From: Glossina fuscipes
Taxonomy: Eukaryota > Arthropoda > Insecta > Diptera > Glossinidae
Length of the DNA: 64,000 nucleotides
Assembly: GCF_014805625.2 (NCBI RefSeq)
Contig: NW_023998416.1
Span: forward strand, 15,161,174-15,225,173
Direction: 5' to 3'
Part shown: piece after piece, positions 34,527 through 47,100 of the stretch
Layout: each line of letters starts with the position of its first letter
How positions within the stretch are numbered: position 1 is the first letter of the stretch
Position numbers and translations under genes: made by a program
The notes under the pieces: model-generated
Databases searched by the model: none
Told to the model about the DNA's origin: nothing
The model's input: only the letters and a program-made list of their open reading frames with translations

Positions 34527-35746
34527 GACAAAATGCGTACACCTTTAAAATTAATAAGAGCTGAAAAAATAAAATCAATTTCACTTTGCTTTAGTAAGCT
34601 TCCCCTTCAAAGTATTCGAATGAAACTATTTAGCAATAGTGGACCTGCCCATTTCCTCTAACCATTGTCATTATATCAGGCTAATGAAAAAATTTAATAA
34701 AATTATTGCCATCGCTTTCATCGCTTTCAAAACAAGAGCTTTCTCATCAATAGTAAGGAAATTTTGAAAGAAGGGCAAATAATCATGTGTGAAATCACCG
34801 AAATATATAGGCGACCTTAATAAAAAAATTCAAGAAAATCAACAGCCTATCGGATATGTTTTGATCGAAAGACTACGGCTGCAGAGGAAACTTTGTACAA
34901 ACCTTGGCGAACTGGCATAACCTGTAAAAGCATGGTGGACAGTAGGCCTGTAACAGCGAAATATCTTTCAATTTAACTTTGAGGCCGTTTTTATGCATGG
35001 ACCATGGACACATACAACTAACTGTAAACATATATTGAATTAGAGAACATCTTTCTCAGTTAAAAGAGCTGATAGCAAAATAGTTGACGCTTACTAACAT
35101 TATATATATTTTACTCGACTTCCAACATGCCTTCTTAAGAAAAATGACGGAATATATTACTTAAAGAAAGAGACAGGAAGAAGGAGACTTTTTCGCTTAT
35201 TACCTTTGGGAGGCGATTCAACGCACTATGTATGTGAACATGAAACTGAAATTTTCCCATAAATGGTCCTAATACTAAACTGAGAAGACCTATATGTCTG
35301 AAATTTGGTTCTTTTACGCTTAGAGATCTGGCTACAGTCGTCATACCAACCATAAATCTCAAAATAAAAATACTCTTTTTACCAATGAAAATGAGCAATT
35401 TCGTTCTGAATGTCGACAGAATATTGCCTGTGCCCGAACGATGTCAAAGAAAGTCGTTTTTGCATCATATCCTAACTGAAGAAGAAAAATAGACTTGTTT
35501 TGAGAAATCCAGACGTACAAATCCATACTTACATTCAGGGAAGTCACCAACATCTGCGGCTAGACTAACTCGCATCTGACAGGAACACGTTACTCTGTGT
35601 TTGGTCGGATCAGAAAACAGTGGTTTTTGATTAGGTGCTAAAGTGTAGTACATCACATGCTGTAATTCCCTGATATCATTACCGTTTGTATATACTTTCG
35701 TTAACAAATTACAGAATGTTTTTCTTTAAAGTTTTAAATGATTTCC

Positions 35747-35771
35747 TGTGTGTGTGTGTGTGTGTGTGTGT
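35747..35771 (+). repeat. (TG)12 microsatellite
   Basis: Perfect dinucleotide run. Confidence 0.95.
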
Positions 35772-36713
35772 TTACATCAATATCTGCTTAAAATTGCTGT
35801 GCATTGTTCATGTATGGGATATGTGCGAGCAAGAATCGTACCAACTTCAAAACTTGATTTGTGAGTAAGAGAATATTTTTGAATTTGTATTTTTCTATTT
35901 GATCAGATAGATAGACGGATGGATAAGGTGCAAACTATCTCGTTAATAGCGTTTACACGGCGCCAAAGGAATTGTTTTTACATTAAGCTTTCAGAACACG
36001 TTTAGAACACGCTTTAAACACGTTCATTTGTCCTGTCCTGTTCATTGGCCCACTATGCCATATTTCAGTTACTATCGCAAATAAAATAACTTTCTATTCC
36101 TTATAGATGTTAGGATTAAATCGCAACAAAAAGTCGCAAAAAAAAGGAAAAATTGTTTTTAATGTCAATGTCCTCATAATGGCAGTTTTATTGATGGATT
36201 ATTTAATTTTTCATTTTAATGCACATAAAGTGTGTGACCCCTCGCCAATCCTCCAAACAAAGTTATAAACAAATGAATTCTTCACAAGCATGGATAATAA
36301 TTAACTCCATTTATATGCAGCCTATATAGAGGTGGCGTGCGCTTAATCACTTCAAATGGATGGGATATCAAAATCTATTTATAGGCGTAGAAATGGACGG
36401 CATATAAAAGAATTAAATAAATCAGTAATCGGTCAACGCTTGACTATAAAATGAATTTATTTATCTGACATCAGGTGACTGAACTGTGACTGCGTAAATA
36501 AAATAAGTTTTTCGATCGTAATAGAATGAAACCAACATAAACTAAAATGCAATTTTGTAGGAGGGGAATAAGAAAGGAAAATATAAATTATGAATTTTGT
36601 CAAATCTGATGTACAAATATACACACACACATAGAGAATTAAATTTGAAAATTCATTACAACGTTTTACAAAGTGTCAAAATGTTTAATTTATTAGAAGC
36701 ATCATTAGCTACT

Positions 36714-36715
<2 letters not shown>

Positions 36716-36744
<29 letters not shown>
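36716..36744 (+). repeat. (TC)14 microsatellite
   Basis: Perfect TC run, the complement of the GA tracts elsewhere. Confidence 0.95.
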
Positions 36745-36751
<7 letters not shown>

Positions 36752-36957
36752 GGTTCTGTGCACTTCAAATACCAATAAGGTATATATCAATTTTTTCAAA
36801 CATTTCATTACGATATGTACGGTAATCATCAGTGTATACCAGGAAAACAAGCGAAAATTAGCATTCTATTATGTGTGCAATACACACATGCATATAAACA
36901 TCGAAGGCATGGCATAACTATATAACGACCCCAACGCCAGTCATTACAATGCAAACC

Positions 36958-36978
36958 AAAAAAAAAAAAAAAAAAAAA
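36958..36978 (+). repeat. A21 homopolymer
   Basis: Uninterrupted A run. Confidence 0.9.
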
Positions 36979-39504
36979 TTAAAGGTATAATCAAACAACA
37001 ATAACACCGAATATGTATAAAAGTGCGCTTCGATGATTTCTCTCCGGCAACAACATCACAACAACACAACAGCACAAAAAATTAATAATAAATATGCAAT
37101 GTGCCATAGCAATCTCAAACAAACAATAAAAAAAAAAAAAACAAAAAAGGACAATGAATGCATTCTGCTTAATGGGCGTAAGTACGCTCAACCTCACATT
37201 GCCACTCTTTCAACTGATAAATACTACAAATAAACAGGACAATAAAACTATAGAAAGAAAGAAAAAAAGAAAAAGCAGGAACAAACGTTTTTGTTTACAT
37301 ATCTTACATTTGATAGATGGATGGATATATGTACGCATAACAAATCAGAAGAATGGGATGCATTGCAAATCTAATTGTTGAGTATGTGTCTACTGCGTAC
37401 TACGTATGTTAGTGAAAACGAGGTCGTCAAGGGTCACATAACTTGGATAATTTATGAGTTTTTCCATTATGAAAAGAGCATTAGGCAAGTGGTCGAGCAT
37501 TGTTTGACCATTTTGGGACCATTCATTCATTCATTGTTCGTTATTCACTTTCTTCTTCTTCTTTATTAATGCGACCGCAGAATACGTAAACATTTCGTAA
37601 TTTAAGATAACACTTAAGATTTCAATACTTAATAAAAATTGTCATACTTAAGTCTTAAAAAATCCATTTAAAGGCTTTTTCCAATTCAGAGCATTCGTCT
37701 TAGCTAACACTCAAGGACATCCGACTGAGCCATTGTAATATGTCTGCTAATGATCGATTGACTTTATGTTTCATACAAGCTCGATTACTTATTTTTCTTC
37801 TAAGTCAACTCGAAAAAAAAAAAAAAAAATTCAAAAAAATTCAAAAAAAATTAAAATTTGAAAAATATTTTTAAATGCTAAGCCATCAAGTCACAGAAAT
37901 ATATTCATCCACACTAAGCAGCTGTTATTAGTACGTGCTTCGTAATTTACATGTGTACAAGCGTATGTCTATGCATATGCGTCTGATTTTTTAAACACAC
38001 TGCTATTAGTTGACATTCTGTACGTCCTTTGCATTCTGAATATATGAACGTCTGCACTTATTGCTGTGCAATTGATGAAACTGGCGATGATTATGACGGT
38101 GCTGTTGTGTTATTGTGTGTGAAGTGCGAGAGAGATTGTGTGGTTTAAAAAACCGCAACATCTTAACAGAGTGTTTGTTGCCTGATGTCATTAGTTGACT
38201 TCAAGACTTCACGTTCTAAAGCACTGCACGGTCGCTGGCACGAGTCTCAGGAATACTTGCAACGGCAGGTGGGATTCTTAGCTTGTAACAATGATTTCTT
38301 CTCCAAGTATTACTATGCGTGTGAGTATGTTTTGCTGTTTTGCTTCAAAATCCTCGCAGTTTCGTGCGTCTACAAAGATTTCTGCACTCTACATCGAGCC
38401 TTTAAGTATAAAAAGATTATGCAAAAATTTGTAACTCACTTATACTCAATATAAATAATAAAATTCTTTTCCCATCAAGAAAATTCTTTTCCCATTCAAA
38501 ACAATCAAAAACACTTAAAGACAATGAAAAAACTTCTTTCTCTCTTAGGAACAAAACACCGAATATCTTTCTTTGTTAATCGTGTAAGGTGCAGAAATTT
38601 CGTCTTTTCACCTTTCTTTTCATTGATTCCTTTTTTATACACTCGGCGTCGCAGTCTTGTTACTATACTCTTACCTTTTTTTATTAAGAGGTGCGAACAT
38701 GTTTTGTACACATTTTCTAGTACCTTTTTTTGTTTTGCATTCGCAATTGTGTAGTGTTCGTAGGTTTGTGGTTGGACATTGTCGTTTCGGAAACGGCAAC
38801 ATGAACAGTTTTAATAGTTATTAAAACTAGGGACGGTTTTTATTAGTTTTGTTGGTTAGTTTGCTAGACATCTCTGGGTGGTAGAGTTTATTATAGTATG
38901 CAGCTGAGGTTATTTTAGGATCATTTCAGAGGTAATTTTACTCTAAGCTAATAATGACTTACATATATATATTGAAAGGAGCAAAAATGAAAAAAAAAAG
39001 AACAAACTTGCACTAAACTGTCGATGTTGACATATTGACTTTGGTGATCTTATCACAGTGTGTGGGCAGATGCTTCAGCCGCATACGTTTACGACTGTTT
39101 GCCTTTCGATGATTTAATTTTTCTAATAGTTTTCTTAAAATATTTCCGATATTCTAGCAATAATTGATTGCTCTGCATGTCCAATTTTTATACCTCATAC
39201 TGTGTTATTTTCACATTAGGGGTTGTTCGCAAAGGCACTGAAAGAGAGTGTCTTAAGCATTCAAGTAATTATCACTTTGTTGCGCCGTGGTTAAGAGAAT
39301 TATTAGTCGACTTTTTCTGATATTTACTTTACTTACTTATTGGTAAGGTATAGGTTGCGGCCTTTTCACGCTCTTTTACTCTTATTAGCTAAAAGCACGC
39401 AATTTTTTCCATACGTGGGAAAAAAATCATCCTCAAACCACGTATCATCGTGTCAGCGTTTATTAGCGTTTTAATGCGGTCAACACAGGAATCTTCAGCG
39501 ATCT

Positions 39505-39527
39505 ATGTGTGTGTGTGTGTGTGTGTG
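39505..39527 (+). repeat. (GT)n microsatellite
   Basis: Eleven GT units, followed by an 18-T run at 39572-39589. Confidence 0.95.
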
Positions 39528-40157
39528 AAACTATTAATTTATAGGTGTGTGTGGGAAGTTAATTCTATTTCTTTTTTTTTTTTTTTTTTAATCTTCTTCT
39601 AGCACAAATGAGCAGACCTGGTATATATTTTACAACTTTTTATACGCTGGAAAGTTAAAGGTATTCATAAAGCCGTATGTTATCTGCTTTTAAGCGGCAC
39701 AACGCGTTACTTACATTTTTTATTACGATAAAGGATCATATGAGTTTAAATATCCTTTTATTGCAACTGTAACCGTGTGTGTGATTTAAAACGACTGCAC
39801 CCAGATAAAAGTAACTGGGTCGTCATCAAACGTAAAATCTTGTTCCCATGGTCTCTGCTCATAAGGACTTTCCTTGCTTTCGATTAACTTCTGCATGCGA
39901 ACGAAGCAATCATTAATTTTACTTTGGTATCACGTTGCTTTTTATTGAGGTGGCTACAGAAAATGCAAGTGTGTAGGAAATTGCCTGTAGCAGACTTCGT
40001 TGTCGGTCCTAACCGATGAAGATGTTCTCTCATTTTTTGTTCATTTAAAAAGATTTCAAACAAATCATTAATTTGCAAACGTCAGAAGTAATAGTGGAGT
40101 TCCATTAATCCATGATTTTATTTTCTTCTTTCAGTTTCTCTGCCGTAGAAAGAAAGG

Positions 40158-40165
40158 TATAAAAG
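40158..40165 (+). promoter_or_regulatory. TATA box of the esterase-like gene
   Basis: TATAAAAG lies 61 bp upstream of the ATG at 40219. A start site about 30 bp downstream (near 40188) would leave a leader of roughly 30 bp, typical of a tightly regulated secreted-protein gene. Confidence 0.55.
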
Positions 40166-40218
40166 CTAGCTTAGGCACAATGTTGGATTAGTAAGCTTGG
40201 AAATTTCGCCAACGCGAT

Positions 40219-42252
40219 ATGTTAAAACGCATAGATATTATTCTTTGTATAATTAGCATTGTGTTGCCGCATTCTTTTTGTGAAGAAAAAGTTAATAGTG
40301 AAAAATTTCTAGAAATTTCAAAGGATTTTCCCATTGGCAGCGATAAAGAATTATCAGATCTTGTGCTGACTACAGCCTTAGGAAAGATACGTGGTACTCT
40401 GCTAACTTCTCAATCCGGCCGCAATTTTTATGCTTTCCGCGGTATAAGGTACGCTAAGCCGCCAATTGATGATTTACGTTTTCGTCCGCCCGAGCCGATA
40501 GAACAATGGTTTACAATTTACGATGCGACTTTTGATGGTCCGATGTGCCCTCAGCCAGGTCTTAATAGTGCTGACGTATCTGAGGATTGTTTGCGTTTAA
40601 ATATCTACACGAAAGATCTGCCCAGCGAAAGCAATCCAAATGTAAAGAAACCGGTTATCGTTTTCATTCATCCTGGTGGATTTTACTCACTCTCTGGCCA
40701 GAGTAAAAACTTTGCGGGCCCTCACTACTTCATGGATCGTAGCATAGTTTTGGTCACTTTTAATTACCGGTTGGGATCTTTAGGATTTCTCAGTACAGGC
40801 ACAAAGGAAGCTCCCGGTAATCTAGGCCTAAAAGATCAAGTTCTTTTACTCAAATGGTTGAGATTGCATATATCACGTTTTGGCGGTGATCCAAGTTCAA
40901 TTACATTACTTGGTTATGGTGCCGGAGGTTTTAGTATAACTTTGCATTTAGTGTCGCCAATGTCGCGCAATTTATTTCATAAGGCAATCATAATGAGTGG
41001 TTCCGCTACCGGTCAATGGGATTTCCCTAATCATCAGATGCACTTAGCTAAACGCCAAGCCCATTTGCTACAATGTCCGACCGGCAATCTAACGGATATT
41101 ATGAAATGTTTAATGCAAGTAAAGAAATTTTTATAAATTTTTTTATTATGTTCTTGCAATTCATTAAGCTATGGTGTGTTTGTGTGTGCGTAGAAACATC
41201 ATCTGGAATTTGCCAACACTCTACCATACATGTTTGAATTTGGACGTCAGAATCCTTTAATGCTTTGGAAACCGGTAGTCGAAAAGGATTTCGGTCAAGA
41301 ACGTTTTCTTGTCGAACATCCTGTCAGAACCTATCAGAACGGTGAGTTCATGAAGATACCCATAATTATTGGTATGACTAAGGATGAATTCGTGGGACCA
41401 GCGCTATGTGAGTAAACTGAAAACTGGCCAAAGCTTTCTTAATGCATGTACTCAACCTTAAGGTTTATTTATCTTCTGTAGCCATTTTGGAAAACGAAAC
41501 AATTTTAGATACTTTTGAGCATAATTTCCATAAAATCGCTCCAATCTGTTTCCTTTACGATGCTAATAACAATTCAAAGTCACTTAATATTAGCGACGAG
41601 TTGTGGAAATTTTATTTCAAAAGCAAACCGATAGAATTAAATGATTTGGCTCATCTTTATTCGGATGCCTTAACTGGTTTCGCAACACATCGTTTCGTTA
41701 ACTTGGTAGCGCGTTACACAAAAATTTATTACTATCAGTTTTCTTATCCCGGCCAGCGGAGCTATATTTATTTTCCAGACAATGAACCTTACGGTAAGCA
41801 TGTTAAGAAAAGTGCTTTCGGCTAAGTAAAGGAGTGAAGCATCATTTATTCATAAACAGGTGTAGTTCATCACGACGATCTTATGTATCTGTTTGTCATC
41901 CCAGCTGTAAGCCGTATATTCACTGAGGACGACGACGAATTGCATATGGCCATCATTTTAACAAAAATGTTTACGGCATTTGCTTACAAGGGGTAAATAT
42001 CAAATTAAATAATCAATTATTTAATTTTTGATGAATAAAATCAAAAACTGAAATATTTTTATAAAATCTCCAAGGGATCCCAATAAGCCGAGTGATGAAA
42101 AATTACGTGATATTCGTTGGCGACCATTCAGCTATAAACGGCAATATTATCTCGACATTGGCGATAATTTAGTGATGCGTGGAGGCTTAAATCTTCAACG
42201 CTATGAGCTATGGAAACGTTTATTCCCACTTAATTGGAGGCGTCTAAATTAA
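40219..42252 (+). CDS. Secreted carboxylesterase-like protein lacking the catalytic serine (glutactin/CG9287-CG9289 type)
   Basis: Five in-phase exons: 40219-41118, 41194-41407, 41482-41793, 41860-41992 and 42075-42252, giving 578 aa. Residues 1-21 form a signal peptide (DIILCIISIVLPHSFC). The alpha/beta-hydrolase carboxylesterase fold is clear: GKIRGT, YAFRGIRYAKPP, SEDCLRLNIY, oxyanion-hole HPGGF at 151-155, NYRLGSLGFLS, GNLGLKDQ and FGGDPSSITLLGYGAGG. In that last motif the usual GxSxG nucleophile is glycine 234 (codon GGT at 40918), while the partners E365 (TKDEF) and H479 (GVVHHDDL) remain. Known relatives without the serine (neuroligin, glutactin, neurotactin) are adhesion or matrix proteins, and I recall glutactin and CG9287/CG9289 near 29D on Muller B. 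I infer a non-enzymatic role. No C-terminal membrane segment is visible, so it is probably secreted. The reading frame is intact, so it is not a pseudogene by frame. Confidence 0.9.
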
Positions 42253-42454
42253 ACGAAAAAGTTATTCAATTTGTTTCTATACTCCATTATATTATGTAAC
42301 GAGATACAAGAAAAATGTGTCACATTAGATGGTGCGCTAGGCGTTAGATGAAAAGAGTTCCAATAACATGTTTGAAGCACTTCGTCTACTCGTGTACTGA
42401 ACGTAAACATAAATATCTTTAAGATAAGCATTAAACTAAGATATGTTTATCAAT

Positions 42455-42460
42455 AATAAA
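42455..42460 (+). terminator. Candidate poly(A) signal of the esterase-like gene
   Basis: AATAAA about 200 bp after the stop codon, in the sense orientation. Confidence 0.45.
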
Positions 42461-42599
42461 AGACTCTACAACTAACCAAAGTGTTACGATATAAAGACTT
42501 AATTACTAGATGGCTAGAGACTGCTAAAAATTCTTTTGAAGTCATTTTGCCCTCTGTTAAAATGGAAAACCAATGATTGCGCAGAAATTTCTATACTCA

Positions 42600-43195
42600 T
42601 CATCGAAGGGTGAGCAATATATATATATCAGTTTGACAGAACGTTCGTAGCACGCAGAGTGCTTGCAGCCGTAGCAAAATCAAATTCTGAAGCGACGGTT
42701 GTCTGTCTGTGTAATGTTTTTGGTAAACTTTGTACTGGTCATAAAAACGTAGCGTTCGACCTTAGATTTGGTAGAAAAATTGAAACTTCTCGCAAGCAGG
42801 TTAATATTGACAATGGAGCACATCAGTTGAAGGACACTCCCACACAGCATTGCAAACTGAGGCGATTGTGTTTTTCAAACCATAAAAAAAATTGTTTTTT
42901 GCCCATGACTTGTGAACCATAATACATACAACGATAACAGTTTCCACGCTTATTAATGGATGATGAGTACCTACAGAAGAATAAAAAAAAATTCAACGTG
43001 CCTATCAAATATTGTAGCATGTTCAAATTTAACGTCTGCCACACGCAACTGGGTGCTTCAAAGGCGCTGCGAAGTATGTATGCTCTTGACTAGTATGGCG
43101 ATAAAAAGCTCCATTCCGCCCAAAAGTTTAGAGTATTGAAAAATGAGCATAAAAAACTTAGCCAAAGCCGAATATAAACTTCTTACTTGTTTTAT
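42600..43195 (+). repeat. Dispersed repeat copy with intact 3' terminal repeat
   Basis: ATATATATATATCAG block, GTTGTCTGTCTGTGTAATG core (42699), GGTCATAAAAACGTAGCG, GTTGAAGGACACTCCCAC and the end GCCGAATATAAACTTCTTAC then TTGTT. It follows the esterase gene by about 350 bp. Confidence 0.7.
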
Positions 43196-43898
43196 TTATT
43201 CTTACCCCGAACTATCTGAGGACTGCTGTAGGCAGTGTCCGATTAAATAATGTCTTCCCATTGCAAGAGTCGGTCACAACTTGACAGCGTATATTCCCTT
43301 CATATAACAAAAATTATGTTATTATAACTTGTATATATGTATATATTTATATATATATTGCAGCACACACAAACACATATATGTACATATGTACGTCCTG
43401 TATACCACAGATGTTACGGAATGTCTGCGTGCAGATATCGTTATTAGAGATGCTATTGAAATGTTCTTATCAGAGTGGACTCGGTCACGCTACATGACTT
43501 TGACAGGGAGGTGGATTCCCTTACAAAAGCAAGCGGTTACCGCGTGCAAAGCTAAATTGATGGCATTTCCAATTGGCCCGACAACGAAAGCTACATAAAT
43601 GAGTAAATTGTTATAATAGAGGAATGACTCATGGCAATGGGGTTGCATTGCCATGCTGTATTGTATCCTTTGAGGGTGGATCGGCCAACTTTAATGATAA
43701 TTCAAATTCATTTTTGAGTTAATTTATGCAAATAGATGCATATTCCATATGCATATGTGCCATCCGTGTGGTTTGCGATCTCGCATTTGTAATTTTTGAT
43801 CGTTTCCACTTAAGTTTAATTGTTTTGTGTCACATGTGGCACACACGAAAAACAATTTGTTTCTTAGGTTTGTCTGATAAAACTGTTGTAGCTAAAAT

Positions 43899-43934
43899 AT
43901 ATTTATTTATTTATTTATTTTTTTTTTTTTTTTG
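43899..43934 (+). repeat. (TTTA)n followed by poly-T
   Basis: TTTA units running into about 15 T. Confidence 0.85.
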
Positions 43935-44273
43935 CTTTGCTTATTTCTATACCCAGGGTGGTTACGTTAGAATCACACATATGTTGCGTTGTGTAATGAT
44001 GGACCAAAAAAAAAACCCAACAACGCACGCGTATGTTGACAGTGTTTTCACAAGTATTTTACATGGTTATATGTTAGTATATGCAAATGCATTTTGGCCA
44101 CAGATGAATTCGATAAAGACGAAAAGTTTGGAGAAAATGCAGCAATAAAATGAGAACATAATTTCTTAAAACTAAGTAAAAAGAAAACATTTCCAATGAA
44201 TTTTCATTTCTTCGATTTCCGAAGAAACCTTCAACAGCAGTTCTTTTATGATAGGTGTTGTAAGTAAGTATCT

Positions 44274-44349
44274 TTATATATATGTATGTACGTATGTATG
44301 TATGTATGTATGTATGTATATATAGATGCATATATGTGTGTGTGTGTAT
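44274..44349 (+). repeat. (TATG)n / (TG)n compound microsatellite
   Basis: About ten TATG units with a TACG variant, followed by a TATA and a TG block. Confidence 0.95.
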
Positions 44350-44747
44350 TGTTTGTGTAATGCATGCATAGCGTATTATGGGCTATTGCTTATAGTGTAT
44401 AGTGTACGCGCACACAAATTGACATCAACACCTATTGGGTCACAAGTGAGACGTTCATATAGCCGCCACAAGATGGTTAAATAGAGTTGTTGCAGCCTGC
44501 AGTGTACGATCTGATAATGCTTTCTTGGCTAAAGCTAGCATGTTTGGCATTTTTAGTAAAATTTATTTCTGAGTCGTGCGAAAATATGCATTTCACGCTG
44601 TTCATTGTGCAATACTGACTGACTGATTGCAATCAATAGACCAAGTGGTCATTTGACTATTAAAACTCAAACGGTTTAATACATTTGAATTTCATATCCA
44701 TCCGAAAAGGATGATCACTATTTTAGGATCATATATGCTCTGCACTT

Positions 44748-44838
44748 ACATACATACATGCATGCATGCATGCAACCATATACTCATAGTTATGTATGTA
44801 TGTATGTATGCATTTATGTATGTATGTATGTATGTTTG
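44748..44838 (+). repeat. Compound TACA / TGCA / TATG microsatellite
   Basis: TACATACATACATGCATGCA on the left and TATG units on the right are complementary, so the locus can fold into an imperfect stem of about 25 bp. Confidence 0.9.
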
Positions 44839-45563
44839 TAACAAACATTTCAAGATTTACAAAAATGTCTTGTTGTCACATTTCATTGTTCCTCAAAGCA
44901 ATTGCTTTTTATTTTCATTACAGTTGTACGTACACATGTAAATTGAAATCATGCAGTTACCGAAGTTCTATACAATTCCCAAAAAAAAAAAACAAGAAAA
45001 ATTCTGTTCTTCTCTATTCATAAGCATAGTAAACGTACACTGTACGTACAAACATTGCAAACATTAAAGGTAACGCAATTTGTTCAATAAAGCAATTAAT
45101 CCTTATCTTATTGCATGCTTTCGTTAAGTTAACACAATACAAATGGACAGACAGACATACAAAATTTTATATATGTGCATTGTGTGAAGTTTATTTCTGA
45201 ATGTGTAATAAATGAAGCAACAAAACGAAGCAAAAACTTACCAACTTATTATTATTAGGCTTTCCCCTGCCATCTTATTTACTTATGTTTAAATTTTATG
45301 TCTAGTTATGTTAACTTTCCCGAGTAAACATAAAACACTCGAAAATTAAACCCAAAAATCCTTCTGCGGTTAGTTTTGTATAACAAAAAAAAGAAAAAAA
45401 AAAAGAAAAAAAAAAAGGTGCATAGTAGTTCGCCGTTTGTGCAACACACACATTTGATACTTTTTGCAATTTATATGTCATGCCTTGGCATAGCATAAGA
45501 TTGATGGATTTCAAACCTTTTCCATTGAGTTGCAAATGAAAAGTACACCTTTTTCTCCATTCA

Positions 45564-45593
45564 TGATGACGATGATGATGATGATGATGATGG
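45564..45593 (+). repeat. (GAT)n microsatellite
   Basis: GATGAC followed by about seven GAT units. Confidence 0.95.
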
Positions 45594-45814
45594 GGTACAT
45601 TTAGGGGCACTTTTCTTCCTTTTACATACAAGTACTATTTCAATTGCACTGTTACTTAATTATTTTTTCTATTATTTAAATAATATAAGTCTATTAACAC
45701 TTTTATAAACCTATATGGGAACATTTCTATAGAGTTTCTATAGAGATTAAGCAAAAGAAACAAAAAGGAATGGAAGGGCATGAACACGAGCCTTTTGACT
45801 TTCCATGATTATCT

Positions 45815-45841
45815 TATATATATATATATATATATATATAT
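45815..45841 (+). repeat. (TA)13 microsatellite
   Basis: Perfect TA run. Confidence 0.95.
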
Positions 45842-46383
45842 GCCTACGCGTTCATAGATGATTGTGTTTTCGTAACTCGTCGATCGACAAAAGAAGAATA
45901 TGCCAGGAGATCATTGCTTATGTTTGCTTTGACAGTTACAGCTGCTTCTCGAGGCAGTAGATCGTCATTGTTTGCCGACATATATATGTCGATACGTACG
46001 TTTATATCATGCTTACCCAATGCCTATCTTGTACTTCACTCTCTGTACTTTATCGACGCACCACCACCGTACTGGGTGTGCGTACGCGCGTGACTACATA
46101 ACTACTAAACCAATTCAATACTATTTCGATTTCGTTTACTTTGTACTTTAGGCGGTGGTTTAGATTACGATTTCCAGTAAAATCCACACATAGTCAGCGT
46201 AACCAGATCGAATTGATGTTACACAATACCAGATGAATTCACATCGAATGCAAAAGGAGTTAAATATGAAGAGTCTGTTTGTCTCTTATGTATTTTATGT
46301 TTTTCAATTTGTTTTTTTGTTTGCACATAGATCCTTGTTGTTTGATGGCCTTTTCTCAGCTTGTTGGTATGTTCGTGTACATG

Positions 46384-46386
<3 letters not shown>

Positions 46387-46415
<29 letters not shown>
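46387..46415 (+). repeat. (TA)14 microsatellite
   Basis: Perfect TA run. Confidence 0.95.
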
Positions 46416-46417
<2 letters not shown>

Positions 46418-46470
46418 TTTAAATGTTTCACCAATATTTCGTAAACAGATCAAATTTCATTAGTAAACAT

Positions 46471-46520
46471 AAGCAAGCAAGCAAGCAAGCAGGCACGCAC
46501 GCACACACGCACGCATGCAT
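46471..46520 (+). repeat. AAGC / GCAC compound microsatellite
   Basis: Five AAGC units change gradually into GCAC and GCAT units, a stepwise decay series. Confidence 0.9.
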
Positions 46521-47100
46521 ACACTTTGTATGAATCAACGAACGAACCAACCTCTCTTTAATGACAAGACAAATTGATGCACATCGTCATTGTCGCTCAC
46601 CAGCTAAAACATATTGTAAACGAACTATATGTACTTAAATACTTAAAAAGCGGCCTGATGGATAACCCTCGCTAAACGATACATACATGTATAAACATAT
46701 ACGCATTCATTTTTTTTTTTTTTTTTGTCAGGCTTTCATCATTTGGTTTCGATTTCTGAGAAGAGAACACAAAATATTATATAGATGCGTATCTGTATTA
46801 TAATATTAATGAGATCAATGGTAATTTCTTCTCCGGAATAAAACAATGAAAAAAATCTATTAAGCCCTTAAGCAGATATTATGATGATACCACCTCGGAG
46901 ATGATTGAATTAAAGTTCGGACAGATCTAACGCGTAGCAGCAGCAGTACAGTTCTCTATTGAATTCCTTCACACAATTATTTGACAAATGTAGAAATAAA
47001 TTTATAGGTATATATATATATATATATATGTATGTACATTTGTGTATACATATAATAAGTTTAGCGCGTGCTTAAAGTGCAATATTGATAGCGCTGTACG

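Larger units (their letters stand above)
31265..40157. other. Microsatellite-rich non-coding stretch upstream of the esterase gene
   Basis: No ORF with recognisable protein content; short ORFs here are reading frames through simple repeats. Dense simple repeats, listed separately where long. Probably regulatory DNA for gcm or the esterase, or intron of a gene whose exons are not visible. Confidence 0.45.
43196..47100. other. Microsatellite cluster downstream of the esterase gene
   Basis: No gene recognised. Simple repeats follow one another here more densely than anywhere else in the window; the main ones are listed separately. Confidence 0.55.

Noticed and set aside
36597..36917. 106-aa ORF with an SLSLSLSL run
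   Set aside because: Reads through the TC microsatellite, and has no recognisable domain or splice context.
43726..44148. 140-aa ORF
   Set aside because: Passes through TTTA/T-rich repeat and has no domain, splice partner or promoter.
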